Shown here one piece after another: positions 1 to 8,656 of a DNA stretch of 64,000 nucleotides; position 1 is the stretch's first letter; every line of letters begins with the position of its first letter. The notes beneath the pieces are model-generated. The model did no database searches. It was not told where the DNA came from and saw only the letters and a program-made list of their open reading frames with translations. A program made the position numbers and the translations under genes. The stretch comes from Methylobacterium nodulans ORS 2060 (GTDB lineage Bacteria > Pseudomonadota > Alphaproteobacteria > Rhizobiales > Beijerinckiaceae). The DNA lies in the NCBI RefSeq assembly GCF_000022085.1, contig NC_011894.1, forward strand, positions 3,127,501 to 3,191,500, written 5' to 3'.

Positions 1-1292
1 TTCTGACTCACGGCGACGCGCGCGCAGGCCGTGTCGAGCAGGCTGACCGCCTTGTCAGGAAGCTGCCGAGACGGGATGTAGCGGTGAGAGAGCCGGACGG
101 CCGCCGCGATGGCAGCCTCGGCGATGCGCACGCCATGATGCGTTTCCATTACCCCGATAAGCCCGCGCACCATGTCACGGCATTGGTCGATCCCGGGCTC
201 GCCGATGTGGATCGGCTGGAAGCGGCGGGTGAGCGCGGGATCCTTCTCGATGTGCTGACGGTACTCCGCCCAGGTGGTCGCCGCGATCGTGCGCAGGCCG
301 CCGCGTGCGAGCGCCGGCTTGAGCAGATTTGCCGCGTCCCCGGTTCCGGCTTGGCCTCCCGCGCCGATGAGGGTGTGCGCCTCATCGATGAACAGGATGA
401 TGGGCTTGGGCGAGGATTGCACCTCGTCGATCACGGCGCGCAGCCGCTGTTCGAACTCGCCCTTCATCGACGCGCCGGCCTGCATGAGGCCGATATCGAG
501 GGCACAGACGCGCACCTCCCGGAGCGTGGGTGGCACGCGGCCGGCCACGACGGCCTGCGCGAAGCCTTCGACCACGGCGGTCTTGCCGACTCCCGCCTCG
601 CCAGTGAGGATCGGGTTGTTCTGCCGCCGCCGCATGAGCACGTCCGTAACCTGCCGAATCTCCTCGTCGCGACCGCGCACGGGATCCATGTCGCCGCGGG
701 CCGCCCGAGCCGTGAGGTCCTGCGAGAAGCGATCGAGCGCCGTGCGGCCCGCCGGCCCCGCCGCGTCAGAAGAGCCGGCGACGAGGCCAGCTCCGTCCAT
801 CGGCTGCAGGTTCTCCTCCTCTGAGCAGGCCCAGATGGCGCGATGATTTGCGACGAGCGCGTCGACCGGGAGGCGGCCGAACTCGGGCGAGAGGGCGAGG
901 AGGGCGCGGCGCAGTTCGCCCGAGCGCAGGGCGCCGACGAGGAGGTGGCCGGAGCGGATCTGCGTCTCGCCGAACAAGAGCGTCGCCTGGTGCCAGCCGC
1001 GGTCGAGGGCATCAATGATCGAGGGCGCCACGCCCGGCAGCTCGGTCCCACCCCGCCGCAAGCTCTCCAGCGCGCGGGCGAGGTCGGCCGAGAGGCGCCC
1101 GCGGTCGAGGCCGTAATGGTCGACCGTCAGGGACAGGTCGCTGTCGCGCGCGTCGAGGAGCCGCGCGAGCCAGTGCGCGAGTTCGACGTTGCGGTGGCCT
1201 GCCGCCCGGGCGGCGCGCAGGGCCTGGATGAAGGCGTCGTAACCGACGCGGTTGAGCTTGCCGGTGACGGTCTCGATGCTGATCTCGGTCAT
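1..1292 (-). CDS. clpV: T6SS AAA+ ATPase ClpV/TssH (C-terminus beyond window)
   Basis: Cytosolic hexameric ATPase that disassembles contracted TssB/TssC sheaths. The frame opens at ATG 1292 with MTEISIETVTGKLN and runs off the left edge. The first ~150 residues look like the Clp N-terminal repeat domain. They are followed by the first AAA+ module with Walker A GEAGVGKTA, Walker B IILFIDEAHT and a sensor-like region (IAATTWAEYR). The start overlaps the tssG stop as ATGA, so it is translationally coupled as the last visible gene of the tssBCEFG-clpV arm. The second AAA+ module lies outside the window. Assignment as ClpV rather than ClpB rests mainly on the T6SS context. Confidence 0.93.
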   Translation of the reverse strand, partial: MTEISIETVTGKLNRVGYDAFIQALRAARAAGHRNVELAHWLARLLDARDSDLSLTVDHYGLDRGRLSADLARALESLRRGGTELPGVAPSIIDALDRGWHQATLLFGETQIRSGHLLVGALRSGELRRALLALSPEFGRLPVDALVANHRAIWACSEEENLQPMDGAGLVAGSSDAAGPAGRTALDRFSQDLTARAARGDMDPVRGRDEEIRQVTDVLMRRRQNNPILTGEAGVGKTAVVEGFAQAVVAGRVPPTLREVRVCALDIGLMQAGASMKGEFEQRLRAVIDEVQSSPKPIILFIDEAHTLIGAGGQAGTGDAANLLKPALARGGLRTIAATTWAEYRQHIEKDPALTRRFQPIHIGEPGIDQCRDMVRGLIGVMETHHGVRIAEAAIAAAVRLSHRYIPSRQLPDKAVSLLDTACARVAVSQ

Positions 1293-2446
1293 GACGGCCT
1301 CCTGTCGGTGCGGTGGGGGTTGGGGTGGGCCTCAAGGACCCGGATGCGTTCGGCGGGATTGAGCCGGGCGTCCCGGCGCAGGCCGGGGGCGTCGGGATCC
1401 GGCGGGCGGGTGATCCAGGCGGTGTAGCCGAGCCGCCCCCCGCGCCCGAGGCGGGCGGGCCGCACCGCGTGCGCCGGCAGCGCGAGTTCGAGCTCCCAGT
1501 CGAGTTCCTCGCCGAGGTGGAAGAAGACGAGGTCGGCGAGCAGCGCGCAGGATTCGCCCGTCGGCAGGAAGCGCTCGTACTGGGCGAGATCCGCCGCGAT
1601 GATCCGGATGCGGAACCTGTCCTCGACGCTGAACACGCGGCTCCCGAGGAGGAGGTCCGCGCCGAGCCGCGCATGGGCGCGCCCGAGGCGGGAGCGGTCG
1701 CCGGGCTCGAAGGCGAGCTGCGTGCCGACGAAGGAGTCGATCTCGACCGCGACCCCGAACAGCCCGGCCACCGCCGCGCGCAGCCGCGCCGGCGACTTCG
1801 CCTTCGGGGCGAGCAGGCCCGCGAAGGCGAGCTTGGCCGAATCCGGCACTGCGCCCCGGTTGCGGTAGGGCGCCGAACCCAGCCCGATCGCGGAGCCCAC
1901 ATAGGCGACGAAGCGGTCCTGGTCCGGCCGGTCGGCCTGAGCGGCGGGCCGCGCATCCGCCCAGGCGCGAAAGAAGAGCTGCAGGAAGCGGTTGTTGAGG
2001 ATGTCGAGGAAGCGCGGGAAGGCGTCGTCATGCGCAAGATGCCAGCCATGCGCCTCGTCCGTCACGGCGAGCGGCAGTGCTCCCTGTGGGCCGAGGAGCC
2101 CGAGGAACCGCACGAAGAGCCGCAGGCGCCCGTCCGCGTCGCGGTCGACGCGCGAGAGCGTGGAGGCGGGGAAGTCGAGAAAAGGATCCTCCCCGAGCGC
2201 GACGTATTCCTCGCGCCGCGCTGCACTGTCGCCGATCCGCGGCCGGTCGGGATGCTCGCGCTCCAGACGCCGCAGCAGCGCGAAGAGGTCGTGCGCGCCG
2301 GGCCGCGCCGCGAGCGCGGGCGACACGGGGGCCGTGTGCGGCGCGGAGGCCGGAGGCGGGGCGGGGCGGGCCGCCCGGGGCGGAGCCTCGGTCGCCGCGG
2401 CTTCGGCGGGCGCGGTGCCGGCCGCGAGGAGAGCGGCGGCGCTCAC
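1289..2446 (-). CDS. tssG: T6SS baseplate protein TssG
   Basis: Baseplate wedge component that binds TssF, about 385 residues. The reading frame is open far upstream, but GTG 2446 is chosen because it forms a GTGA overlap with the tssF stop. The N-terminus has an Ala/Pro-rich stretch of roughly 40 residues, then the TssG (ImpH/VasB) body with HDLFALLRRLE, FVRFLGLLGPQGALP and FLDILNNRFLQLFFRAW, all typical of the family. The C-terminal part carries the conserved LGxxxxLG and PTGE elements. It sits between tssF and clpV with overlaps on both sides. The Pro/Ala extension at the start is unremarkable for such a GC-rich genome. Confidence 0.93.
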   Translation of the reverse strand: MSAAALLAAGTAPAEAAATEAPPRAARPAPPPASAPHTAPVSPALAARPGAHDLFALLRRLEREHPDRPRIGDSAARREEYVALGEDPFLDFPASTLSRVDRDADGRLRLFVRFLGLLGPQGALPLAVTDEAHGWHLAHDDAFPRFLDILNNRFLQLFFRAWADARPAAQADRPDQDRFVAYVGSAIGLGSAPYRNRGAVPDSAKLAFAGLLAPKAKSPARLRAAVAGLFGVAVEIDSFVGTQLAFEPGDRSRLGRAHARLGADLLLGSRVFSVEDRFRIRIIAADLAQYERFLPTGESCALLADLVFFHLGEELDWELELALPAHAVRPARLGRGGRLGYTAWITRPPDPDAPGLRRDARLNPAERIRVLEAHPNPHRTDRRPS

Positions 2447-4386
2447 AGCGGCGCCCTCGCGCCGGCCCGGGGCGGCCAGCGCATGATCTCGCCGCGGTCC
2501 GTCGTGCGGATCACGGTCTGGGTGAAGTGGTTGATCCCGGCATATTCGGCGTAGAAGCGGTCGAGCACGGCGCCGAGCAGGAAGGCGCCGGTGCCCTCGA
2601 AGGCGCGCTCGTCGAGAGTGACGGTCACTTCGGTGCCGCGCGCCGTGCCGGTGCCGAGGCGCTGGCGCAGCCGCCGCACCACCGGGCGGCTGTCGACGCT
2701 GCGCACGCCGCGGATGCGGCGCTCCACCGCCGCGTCGGAGAGGTCGGCGAAGAGCGACAGCATCTCCCGCAGCGCCTCGGCGCTCGCCCCCGCCCCGCGG
2801 CGCACCAGCCCGAGGTGGTTGAGGCTCAGCATGTTCACGAGGCGCCACGCCACCTCGCCGGTCCAGGCGGTCCCGGCCCGGCCGCGCATCTGCGCCACCA
2901 CGGGCTCGCGCGGGCGCGTCGGGCCGGCGACGCACAGCACCTCCAGGTCGGCGTCGTCCGCGAGGCGGAAGTCGGTGCCGCCCGCCCCGACCGGCAGGTG
3001 CTCGGGCAGGTGCCGGTTCGAGCAGAGCGCCCGCACGCTGAGTTCGGCGATGCGCTCCTCGTCCTCGCGCGCCGAGTCGACGAGGGTGAGGAAGATCTCG
3101 GTCCCGCAGTAATCCGAGGTCTGCGCCGCCTGCCGCTCTGCCGACGAGCGGCGGCGCGGCAGGCGGCGTAGAGTATAGGATGGGCCCGTCGCCCGCGCGG
3201 CGCCCTGCGCCGCGTGCAGCGGCTCGACCCGGCGCTTCTCGGACCGGCCCGCGACGTGGGCGTAGACGTCGAGCACGCGGTGCGGCTCGAAGTCGAGCAT
3301 GCGGCTGCGGTCGGGCACGAGGTGGTGCTCGTGCTCGCCGGCCCGCACCGGCACGCGGTCCGTCGTCATCTCGAACAGGTTGACGGCCGGCGCCGCATAG
3401 AGCGCGAAGGCCTCCGGCCGCACGGCCGCGGCGAGGCGGGCATTGCACTCCCGGAAGGTCACGATCACGTCGACGCTGCGCGCCGTGAGCCGCGGCAGCA
3501 CCTCGCGCAGGCCGGTGAGGCGGAAGCCCAGGAACTTGCGCGGGAACATGAAGTACTCGCGCAGGAGATCAAAGCCCTCGAAGACCCGCAGGTCGTTCGG
3601 CAGCAGCGCCTCCTCGCGCTCGAAGCCGACTGGCGCGAGGCAGCCGGGCGGCGCCGGCACCACGACCGGGTCCCCGAAGGCGTCGAGCACCCGGAAGGCG
3701 ACGCGCGCGGAGGCCGAGAACAGCGCCTCGTAGATCGCGACCGCGTCCGCCTCCGGGCCGACGAGGTGGACCGGCAGGTCGTCGACGGCGCACCCCGCGA
3801 TCGAGGCGGCCTCCGGGTCCGCGCCCTCCTCCTGCGCCGGATCGGCGGCGGTGCGGTGCGTCAGCGTCAGGCGCAGGCCCGCCGCGACGTCCGCCTCGAC
3901 CGGGAGGCCGAGCGCGCTCAAGCCCGCCGGGGTCGCGCAGTACTCCGCGGCGGTGATCGCGAAGGGCCACAGCACCACGTCGCGCGTCAGGCGGTAGCGG
4001 CAGGCGACCCGGCGCTCGCGCTCGCTGTAGGCGGCATCCAGGATCGCCCCGCGGGCGATCCGGCGCCCGGCGCGCAGGGCCGGGTCGCCGTAGGGCGCCC
4101 CGATTCGGGCGAGCAGCACCGAGGGCGTCGGCGCGAGGTAGTGCGGCACGAGCTGTTCGAGCAGGCTCGCGGTGAATTCGGGGAATTCGTGCTTGAGCTT
4201 GAGCTGCACGCGCGCGGCCAGGAACGCCGCGCCTTCGAGGAGGCCGGCGATCATCGGGTCGGCGCGGTCCTCGACGAGGCCGCCGAGGCGTTCCGCGATG
4301 CCCGGATATTCCTGCGCGAAGGCACGCGCGTCCTCGTTCAGGACGCCGAGTTCGCGGTTGTAGAGGTCGAGGAATTCCCGGTTCAT
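2443..4386 (-). CDS. tssF: T6SS baseplate protein TssF
   Basis: Large baseplate wedge subunit (ImpG/VasA), about 647 residues. The start ATG 4386 (MNREFLDLYNREL) overlaps the tssE stop by 4 bases. The family signature near the N-terminus is clear: YNRELGVLNEDARAFA, then DPxxxxLLEGAAFLAARV and FTASLLEQLVPHYL. Later blocks include FPRKFLGFRLTGL and CSNRHLPEHLPVG. It partners TssG and TssE around the tail tube base. Frames upstream of 4386 remain open but belong to the tssE region in another frame, so the longer start is rejected. Confidence 0.95.
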   Translation of the reverse strand: MNREFLDLYNRELGVLNEDARAFAQEYPGIAERLGGLVEDRADPMIAGLLEGAAFLAARVQLKLKHEFPEFTASLLEQLVPHYLAPTPSVLLARIGAPYGDPALRAGRRIARGAILDAAYSERERRVACRYRLTRDVVLWPFAITAAEYCATPAGLSALGLPVEADVAAGLRLTLTHRTAADPAQEEGADPEAASIAGCAVDDLPVHLVGPEADAVAIYEALFSASARVAFRVLDAFGDPVVVPAPPGCLAPVGFEREEALLPNDLRVFEGFDLLREYFMFPRKFLGFRLTGLREVLPRLTARSVDVIVTFRECNARLAAAVRPEAFALYAAPAVNLFEMTTDRVPVRAGEHEHHLVPDRSRMLDFEPHRVLDVYAHVAGRSEKRRVEPLHAAQGAARATGPSYTLRRLPRRRSSAERQAAQTSDYCGTEIFLTLVDSAREDEERIAELSVRALCSNRHLPEHLPVGAGGTDFRLADDADLEVLCVAGPTRPREPVVAQMRGRAGTAWTGEVAWRLVNMLSLNHLGLVRRGAGASAEALREMLSLFADLSDAAVERRIRGVRSVDSRPVVRRLRQRLGTGTARGTEVTVTLDERAFEGTGAFLLGAVLDRFYAEYAGINHFTQTVIRTTDRGEIMRWPPRAGARAPL

Positions 4387-4934
4387 GACCGCCGCCCGAG
4401 CACGATCTTGCCGGTGTCGCGTTCGAGGTCGGCTACGAACTCGACCGGCAGGTTGAGGGGTTCGGCGTCGAGCGCCGCGGTGATGAGGAAGCGCAGCTTG
4501 AGCGCGGCGGCGCTCGCCGCGGGGTCGCGCGCCACCCGGATCGAGCCCGGGACGAGGCGCGGCTCGTGGGCTTCCAGCGTCGCGCGGATCTCCTCGGCGA
4601 GGCCGCGCACCGCCCCCTCGTCGATGGAGCGGTGGACGAGGTCGGGCAGGCCGTAATTGAGGACCGAGCGGGCGACGTGCGGATGCGCCGCGAGGTCGAG
4701 GCTCGCCCCGAGGCGGATCGTGTTCATCAGGGTCTCGACGTCGCCCGCGACCGCCCGGCGCAGCTCGGCTTCGGGAATCGCCGCGCGGGCCGCGCTCCGG
4801 CGCCCGGCCACCACGCGCTCGCCGCCGGCCTCGCGCGCGGGCGCGGGTTTGCGCGCGTCGTGCGCAGCATGGGCCGTCCGGAAGGCCGATATCAGGGAGG
4901 CGCGCACGCGCCGTTCGCGCAGCAGGGACGACAT
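4383..4934 (-). CDS. tssE: T6SS baseplate gp25-like protein TssE
   Basis: Baseplate component related to phage T4 gp25, 183 residues, linking sheath to baseplate. The C-terminal two thirds carry the gp25 pattern: SVLNYGLPDL near residue 110, the acidic-Arg stretch EIRATLEAHEPRL, and LxFxITAALDAEPLNLPVEF. The first ~60 residues are Ala/Arg-rich and variable. The ribosome-binding site is weak. The gene lies after a GC-rich hairpin that separates it from tssC and overlaps tssF by 4 bases, so it is coupled to tssF rather than to tssC. Confidence 0.93.
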   Translation of the reverse strand: MSSLLRERRVRASLISAFRTAHAAHDARKPAPAREAGGERVVAGRRSAARAAIPEAELRRAVAGDVETLMNTIRLGASLDLAAHPHVARSVLNYGLPDLVHRSIDEGAVRGLAEEIRATLEAHEPRLVPGSIRVARDPAASAAALKLRFLITAALDAEPLNLPVEFVADLERDTGKIVLGRRS

Positions 4935-4962
4935 GGCTTGGTCGCGGTGTCGAGGGAAGGGG

Positions 4963-4984
4963 CGCCCCGCCCGGAGGCGGGGCG
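4963..4984 (-). promoter_or_regulatory. GC-rich hairpin between tssC and tssE
   Basis: Nine-base arms CGCCCCGCC (4963-4971) and GGCGGGGCG (4976-4984) flank a four-base loop in the 57-bp gap after the tssC stop. There is no T-run on the transcribed strand, so it is not a classical terminator. It could stabilise the 3' end of tssBC mRNA or attenuate readthrough so that sheath subunits outnumber baseplate subunits. That function is inferred. Confidence 0.45.
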
Positions 4985-4991
4985 GGTGGCG

Positions 4992-6512
4992 TCACTCCTT
5001 CGGCGCGGGCAGGCGCGAGACGAGGCTCATGCCGATATCCATGCCTTCGAGCTGGTAATGCGGCCGCAGGTAGAACTTCGCCGAGTAGTAGCCCGGGTTC
5101 TCCTCGTCCTCGAAGATGTCCACCCGGGCATCGGCCAAGGGCTTGCGCGCCTTGGTCTGCTCGCTTGAGTTGGTCGGATCACCGTCGACGTACTGGTTGA
5201 TCCACTCCTGCAGCCACTTCGTGAGCTGGTCCTTCTCCTTCGTCGAGCCGATCTTGTCGCGGACCATGCACTTCAGGTAATGGGCGAAGCGCGAGACCGC
5301 GAAGATGTAGGGAAGGCGCGCCGAGAGGTTGTCGGAGGCGGTCGCCTCGACGCCCTTCTCGCCGAAATAGGTCTTGGGCCGGTAGACCGACTGCGCGCCG
5401 ATGAAGGCCGCCTTGTCGGTGTTCTTGCGGTGGATGAGCGGGATGAGCCCCGCCTTGGCGAGTTCGGCCTCGCGGCGGTCCGAGATCGCGATCTCGGTCG
5501 GGCACTTGAGGTCGACACCGCCGTCGTCGGTCGGGAAGGTGTGGTTGGGGAGGTTGACGACCTCGCCGCCCGACTGCACGCCGCGGATGCGCACGGTCCA
5601 GCCGTTCTCCTTGTAGGAGCGGTTGATGTTCACCGCCATGGCGTAGGCTGCGTTCATCCAGGCGTAGGCCTCGCCCGCGTGCCCGTCCGTCTCCTCTTCG
5701 AAGGCGAATTCCTCGACCGGCTCGGTCTTGGCCCCGTAGGGCAGCCGGGCCAGCACGCGGGGCATGCACAGGCCGAGGTAGCGGGCGTCCGGCGCGTCGC
5801 GCAGGGACTTCCACGGCCCGTAATCCGGCGTCTCGAAGATCTTGCCGAGGTCGCGCGGGTTGGCGAGTTCCGTGAAGCTGTCCATGCCGAGGAGCGCCGG
5901 ATCGGCGCCCGCGAAGAACGGCGCGTGGGCCGAGCCCGCGATCTTGCTCAAGTCCCGCAGCAACTGGATGTCGGTCGGGACGTGGCTGAAATGGTAGTCG
6001 GCGATCAGGCAGCCGAACGGCTCGCCGCCGAGCTGCCCGAACTCCGCCTCGTAGACCTTCTTGAACAGCGGGCTCTGATCCCAGCGCGCCCCCGGAAACA
6101 GCTTCAGGTTGCGCGAGAGTTCCGACTTCGAGACGTTCATGACGCGGATCTTGAGCGTCGCGTCCGTCTCGGAGTTGAACACGAGGTAGTGGAGCCCGCG
6201 CCACGCGCTCTCCATCTTCTGGAACTCGGGCGCGTGCAGGATCGCGTTGACCTGGGCGGTGAGCTTCTCGTCGATGCGGGCGATCATCTCCTCGATCGTG
6301 TCGAGGACATCGTCCTTGACGAGGCTCGCGTCCGCGAGCGCCTGAGAGACGAGGGTGGAGACGGCGTTCTCCACCTCGGTGGCGGCGCGCTCGGTGCGCG
6401 GCCGGAAGCTCTGCTTGAGCAGGGCCTTGAACTCGTCCGCGTCGGGCATCCCGGGGGGCGGAGCGGGGGCGAGGTCGCGCGCGGAGGCGCGCTCGACGGC
6501 GTCGAGGGACAT
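4992..6512 (-). CDS. tssC: T6SS contractile sheath large subunit TssC
   Basis: Large sheath subunit (VipB/ImpC), about 506 residues, which polymerises with TssB into the contractile sheath. ATG 6512 (MSLDAVERASARDL) has a good AAGGAGAA ribosome-binding site. Family blocks are unmistakable: ESAWRGLHYLVFNSET, FGCLIADYHFSHVPTDI, YLGLCMPRVLARLPYG, FAVSRFAHYLKCMVRDKIGS, and the C-terminal YYSAKFYLRPHYQLEG. It is 23 bases downstream of tssB in the same transcript. Length is as expected for the family. Confidence 0.97.
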   Translation of the reverse strand: MSLDAVERASARDLAPAPPPGMPDADEFKALLKQSFRPRTERAATEVENAVSTLVSQALADASLVKDDVLDTIEEMIARIDEKLTAQVNAILHAPEFQKMESAWRGLHYLVFNSETDATLKIRVMNVSKSELSRNLKLFPGARWDQSPLFKKVYEAEFGQLGGEPFGCLIADYHFSHVPTDIQLLRDLSKIAGSAHAPFFAGADPALLGMDSFTELANPRDLGKIFETPDYGPWKSLRDAPDARYLGLCMPRVLARLPYGAKTEPVEEFAFEEETDGHAGEAYAWMNAAYAMAVNINRSYKENGWTVRIRGVQSGGEVVNLPNHTFPTDDGGVDLKCPTEIAISDRREAELAKAGLIPLIHRKNTDKAAFIGAQSVYRPKTYFGEKGVEATASDNLSARLPYIFAVSRFAHYLKCMVRDKIGSTKEKDQLTKWLQEWINQYVDGDPTNSSEQTKARKPLADARVDIFEDEENPGYYSAKFYLRPHYQLEGMDIGMSLVSRLPAPKE

Positions 6513-6535
6513 CGGGGTTCTCCTTGTTTCGGGGT

Positions 6536-7072
6536 TCAGGCGTCGGAGGCCGGCGGATCGTCCTCGGCCGGCGCCTCCGGACCGGCCGTGCGCTCGCGCA
6601 GGGCCTGCATCAGACGCGGATCGCTCAGCAGGGCTTTGAGCTGGTCGCTCGCGGCCGCCTTGCCGTCCATATAGCGCATGAGGTTGGCGAGCTGCTCGCG
6701 CGCCTCCAGCAGGGTGGCGAGCGCCGGCACCTGCCGGGCAATGGCGGCGGGGCCGAAATCGCTCATCTTGCGGAAGCGCAAGTTGAGCGAGAGCATCCCG
6801 TCGCCCTCGCCGAGCCGGTTCTCGACCCGGAACGCGATGCCGGGCTCGATCGCCGCCATGCGCTGGTCGAAATTGTCCATATCGAACTCGACGAACTTGC
6901 GCTCGGCGACGTCCGGCTTCTCCACCCCGGCATCGTTGCCGGAGAGGTCCGCCATCACGCCCATTACGAACGGCAGCTCGATGTTCTTTTCTGCGTCGTA
7001 CGGGTCCTGGTAGGTGATGTGCACCCGCGGCGGACGGTTTCGCTTGATGAACTTGCCACCGGTATCGGACAT
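6536..7072 (-). CDS. tssB: T6SS contractile sheath small subunit TssB
   Basis: Small sheath subunit (VipA/ImpB), 178 residues. It begins MSDTGGKFIKRNRPPRVHI, preceded by AAGGAG. Conserved blocks include ELPFVMGVMADLSG near residue 33, FVEFDMDNFDQRM and LRFRKMSDFGPAAIARQVP. The C-terminus is acidic and Pro-rich. It is the first gene of the leftward tssBCEFG-clpV unit. The 135-bp gap to tssA upstream is the natural place for a promoter and holds an inverted repeat. Confidence 0.97.
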   Translation of the reverse strand: MSDTGGKFIKRNRPPRVHITYQDPYDAEKNIELPFVMGVMADLSGNDAGVEKPDVAERKFVEFDMDNFDQRMAAIEPGIAFRVENRLGEGDGMLSLNLRFRKMSDFGPAAIARQVPALATLLEAREQLANLMRYMDGKAAASDQLKALLSDPRLMQALRERTAGPEAPAEDDPPASDA

Positions 7073-7091
7073 GACGTTCTCCTTGTCTTTT

Positions 7092-7126
7092 GATCATCCA
7101 CCGTTCTGTATTCAGGCTGGATGATC
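7092..7126. promoter_or_regulatory. Inverted repeat upstream of tssB
   Basis: Perfect nine-base arms GATCATCCA (7092-7100) and TGGATGATC (7118-7126) with a 17-base spacer. The repeat ends about 20 bases before the tssB start, just upstream of its ribosome-binding site. The spacing of the half-sites (about 26 bases centre to centre) could suit a dimeric regulator. Alternatively it folds as a leader hairpin in tssB mRNA. No regulator is assigned. Confidence 0.45.
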
Positions 7127-7207
7127 GGCCGCACCATCAGTCAGTCTTCTGGCTGAAGCTTCGATGTTTCAGGCGGATGTCGGGGAAAAGCCCGATTTTC
7201 GCCCCGG

Positions 7208-8512
7208 TCATGAAGCCGGCTCCGCGAGCGAGGCGCCCGGCAGGGCGTCCCGCAGCAGGCTCAGGAAGTCGCGGTCGACGAGGCCGCAGGCCTGCTCGGC
7301 GAGCAGCGCGACCGGGCTCGACGGCTCAGCCAAGCGGTAGAAGGCGGCGACGCGGCGCAGGAGGCCGAGCGCCTCGGCCCGGCTCGCGGCGGCGGGCGCC
7401 TCCTCCTCCGCCTCGGCGGGGGGCGCGGGCGCGTCGAGGCTCGCGAGTTGCGCGACCGGCAGCGCGAAGCCTGTCTCGCCCCGGCGCCCGACCGTGATCT
7501 GCGCCTGGTCCGCGTGGGCGGGCAGCAGGATCGCGATCGCCTCCGCGAAGGAGCGGCCCACGAGCTGGCGCGCCTGCGCCACGAGGAGCGCCGCCGGGCA
7601 GGAGGGCTCGGCCCGCGCGAAGTAGGCGGCGACGGACGCGAGCGCGCCCGCGGCCTCCGCCACGCTCCCGGGGGGCACGGTCTCGTCCCGCGGCAGCGGC
7701 GTCGCGTCGGGCTCCAGGGCCTGCGCGGGTGCCGGTACGGGCGCGGCGGAGCCGAGGAGCGCCAGCATCCGGCCGGCGAGCGCCGAGAGGCGATCGAGGC
7801 TCACGGCGCCGGACGGCCCGATCCGCTCTGCGGTGACGCGCCGGATCGCCTGCGCGGCGTCCCGGATCTCCGCAAGCGCCGCGCGGCGCGCGGCGAGCGC
7901 CTCCGGGTCGGCGTCGGCGAGGATCCGCTCGACCGTGCCGGGATCGAGGGGCTCGTCGGCGCCCGGCGCGACCTCGCCCGCGGCGGCCATCACGCGCCGG
8001 AAGGTGAGCGGCCCGTGCCGCCGGCTCTCGGCGAGGACGACGTGCTGGAGCGGCAGGACCACGGTCGGCATGTCGTCGAGCGCCTGCAGGGTGGCGGCCC
8101 GCAGCGCGTGGTCGCCCTCCTCCGCCTGCGGGTGCACGCCGTCCCAGCGCTCGGCGAGGAGCGCCGCGATGCCGGTCAGGCACGCGGCAAGGCCGGGCAG
8201 GTCGCGGTCGAGGGCGCCGAAGCGCGCCGCGAGGGTAAGGAGCCGCAGGTCGCGCGTCCGCGCCAGCATCGCCCCGATCGCCGTGAGCTCGGCGGCGGCA
8301 TCGAGGCTCGTGCGGTCGAAGGGAACCGGCCGCCCCTCCTCGTCGCGGGTGAAGAAGGAAGCGGGCAGCAGCCCCTCGGCCCGCGCCACGAGGGTCAGGA
8401 AGTCGGGATCGCCCGCCGCGTCGAGGTCCGGCCCGCAGGGGGCGTCGGGCGCGACCGCGTCGAGGAGGCGGGCGGCGGCGAACGGGAGGTCGGAGGTCGG
8501 CATGGGCGGCAT
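7208..8512 (-). CDS. tssA: T6SS protein TssA (ImpA family)
   Basis: Cap/priming protein that helps assemble baseplate and sheath, about 434 residues. The N-terminal ImpA domain is visible: APDAPCGPDLDAAGDPDF, then TRDLRLLTLAARF and LAERWDGVHP. The middle is Ala/Pro-rich, and two similar short blocks (AEPSCPAALLVAQARQLVG and AEPSSPVALLAEQACGLV) end the protein, as in TssA proteins with the conserved C-terminal repeat. ATG 8512 is used; ATG 8503 three codons later is equally possible because neither has a strong ribosome-binding site. It is divergent from vgrG. Confidence 0.9.
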   Translation of the reverse strand: MPPMPTSDLPFAAARLLDAVAPDAPCGPDLDAAGDPDFLTLVARAEGLLPASFFTRDEEGRPVPFDRTSLDAAAELTAIGAMLARTRDLRLLTLAARFGALDRDLPGLAACLTGIAALLAERWDGVHPQAEEGDHALRAATLQALDDMPTVVLPLQHVVLAESRRHGPLTFRRVMAAAGEVAPGADEPLDPGTVERILADADPEALAARRAALAEIRDAAQAIRRVTAERIGPSGAVSLDRLSALAGRMLALLGSAAPVPAPAQALEPDATPLPRDETVPPGSVAEAAGALASVAAYFARAEPSCPAALLVAQARQLVGRSFAEAIAILLPAHADQAQITVGRRGETGFALPVAQLASLDAPAPPAEAEEEAPAAASRAEALGLLRRVAAFYRLAEPSSPVALLAEQACGLVDRDFLSLLRDALPGASLAEPAS

Positions 8513-8656
8513 CCGCGCTGAAGTCGCCCGAACCCTGGCCCGTCCGCCGGCCGGGGTCTGTGAACGCCGTCACGGAAGCCCGCCGCCGGAGATGCGAGGG
8601 TCCGGGCCGGATGAACCGGCGCCCTCGCGCCGCCCCGAAAGGCAGGAGAGGCCACC
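8513..8656. promoter_or_regulatory. Divergent promoter region tssA / vgrG
   Basis: This 144-bp gap separates the two T6SS transcription units and must carry the start signals of at least the vgrG arm. AGGAGAGG lies just upstream of the vgrG GTG. I see no convincing -35/-10 pair, no sigma-54 GG-N10-GC element and no repeat. The sequence is uniformly GC-rich. Confidence 0.4.

Noticed and set aside
2077..3171. Plus-strand open frames over tssF/tssG
   Set aside because: Composition is that of reverse-complement shadows; tssF and tssG explain the region fully.
7160..7207. Imperfect GGGG..AAAA / TTTTCCCC hairpin after tssA as a terminator
   Set aside because: The stem is interrupted, and no T-run follows on the transcribed strand.
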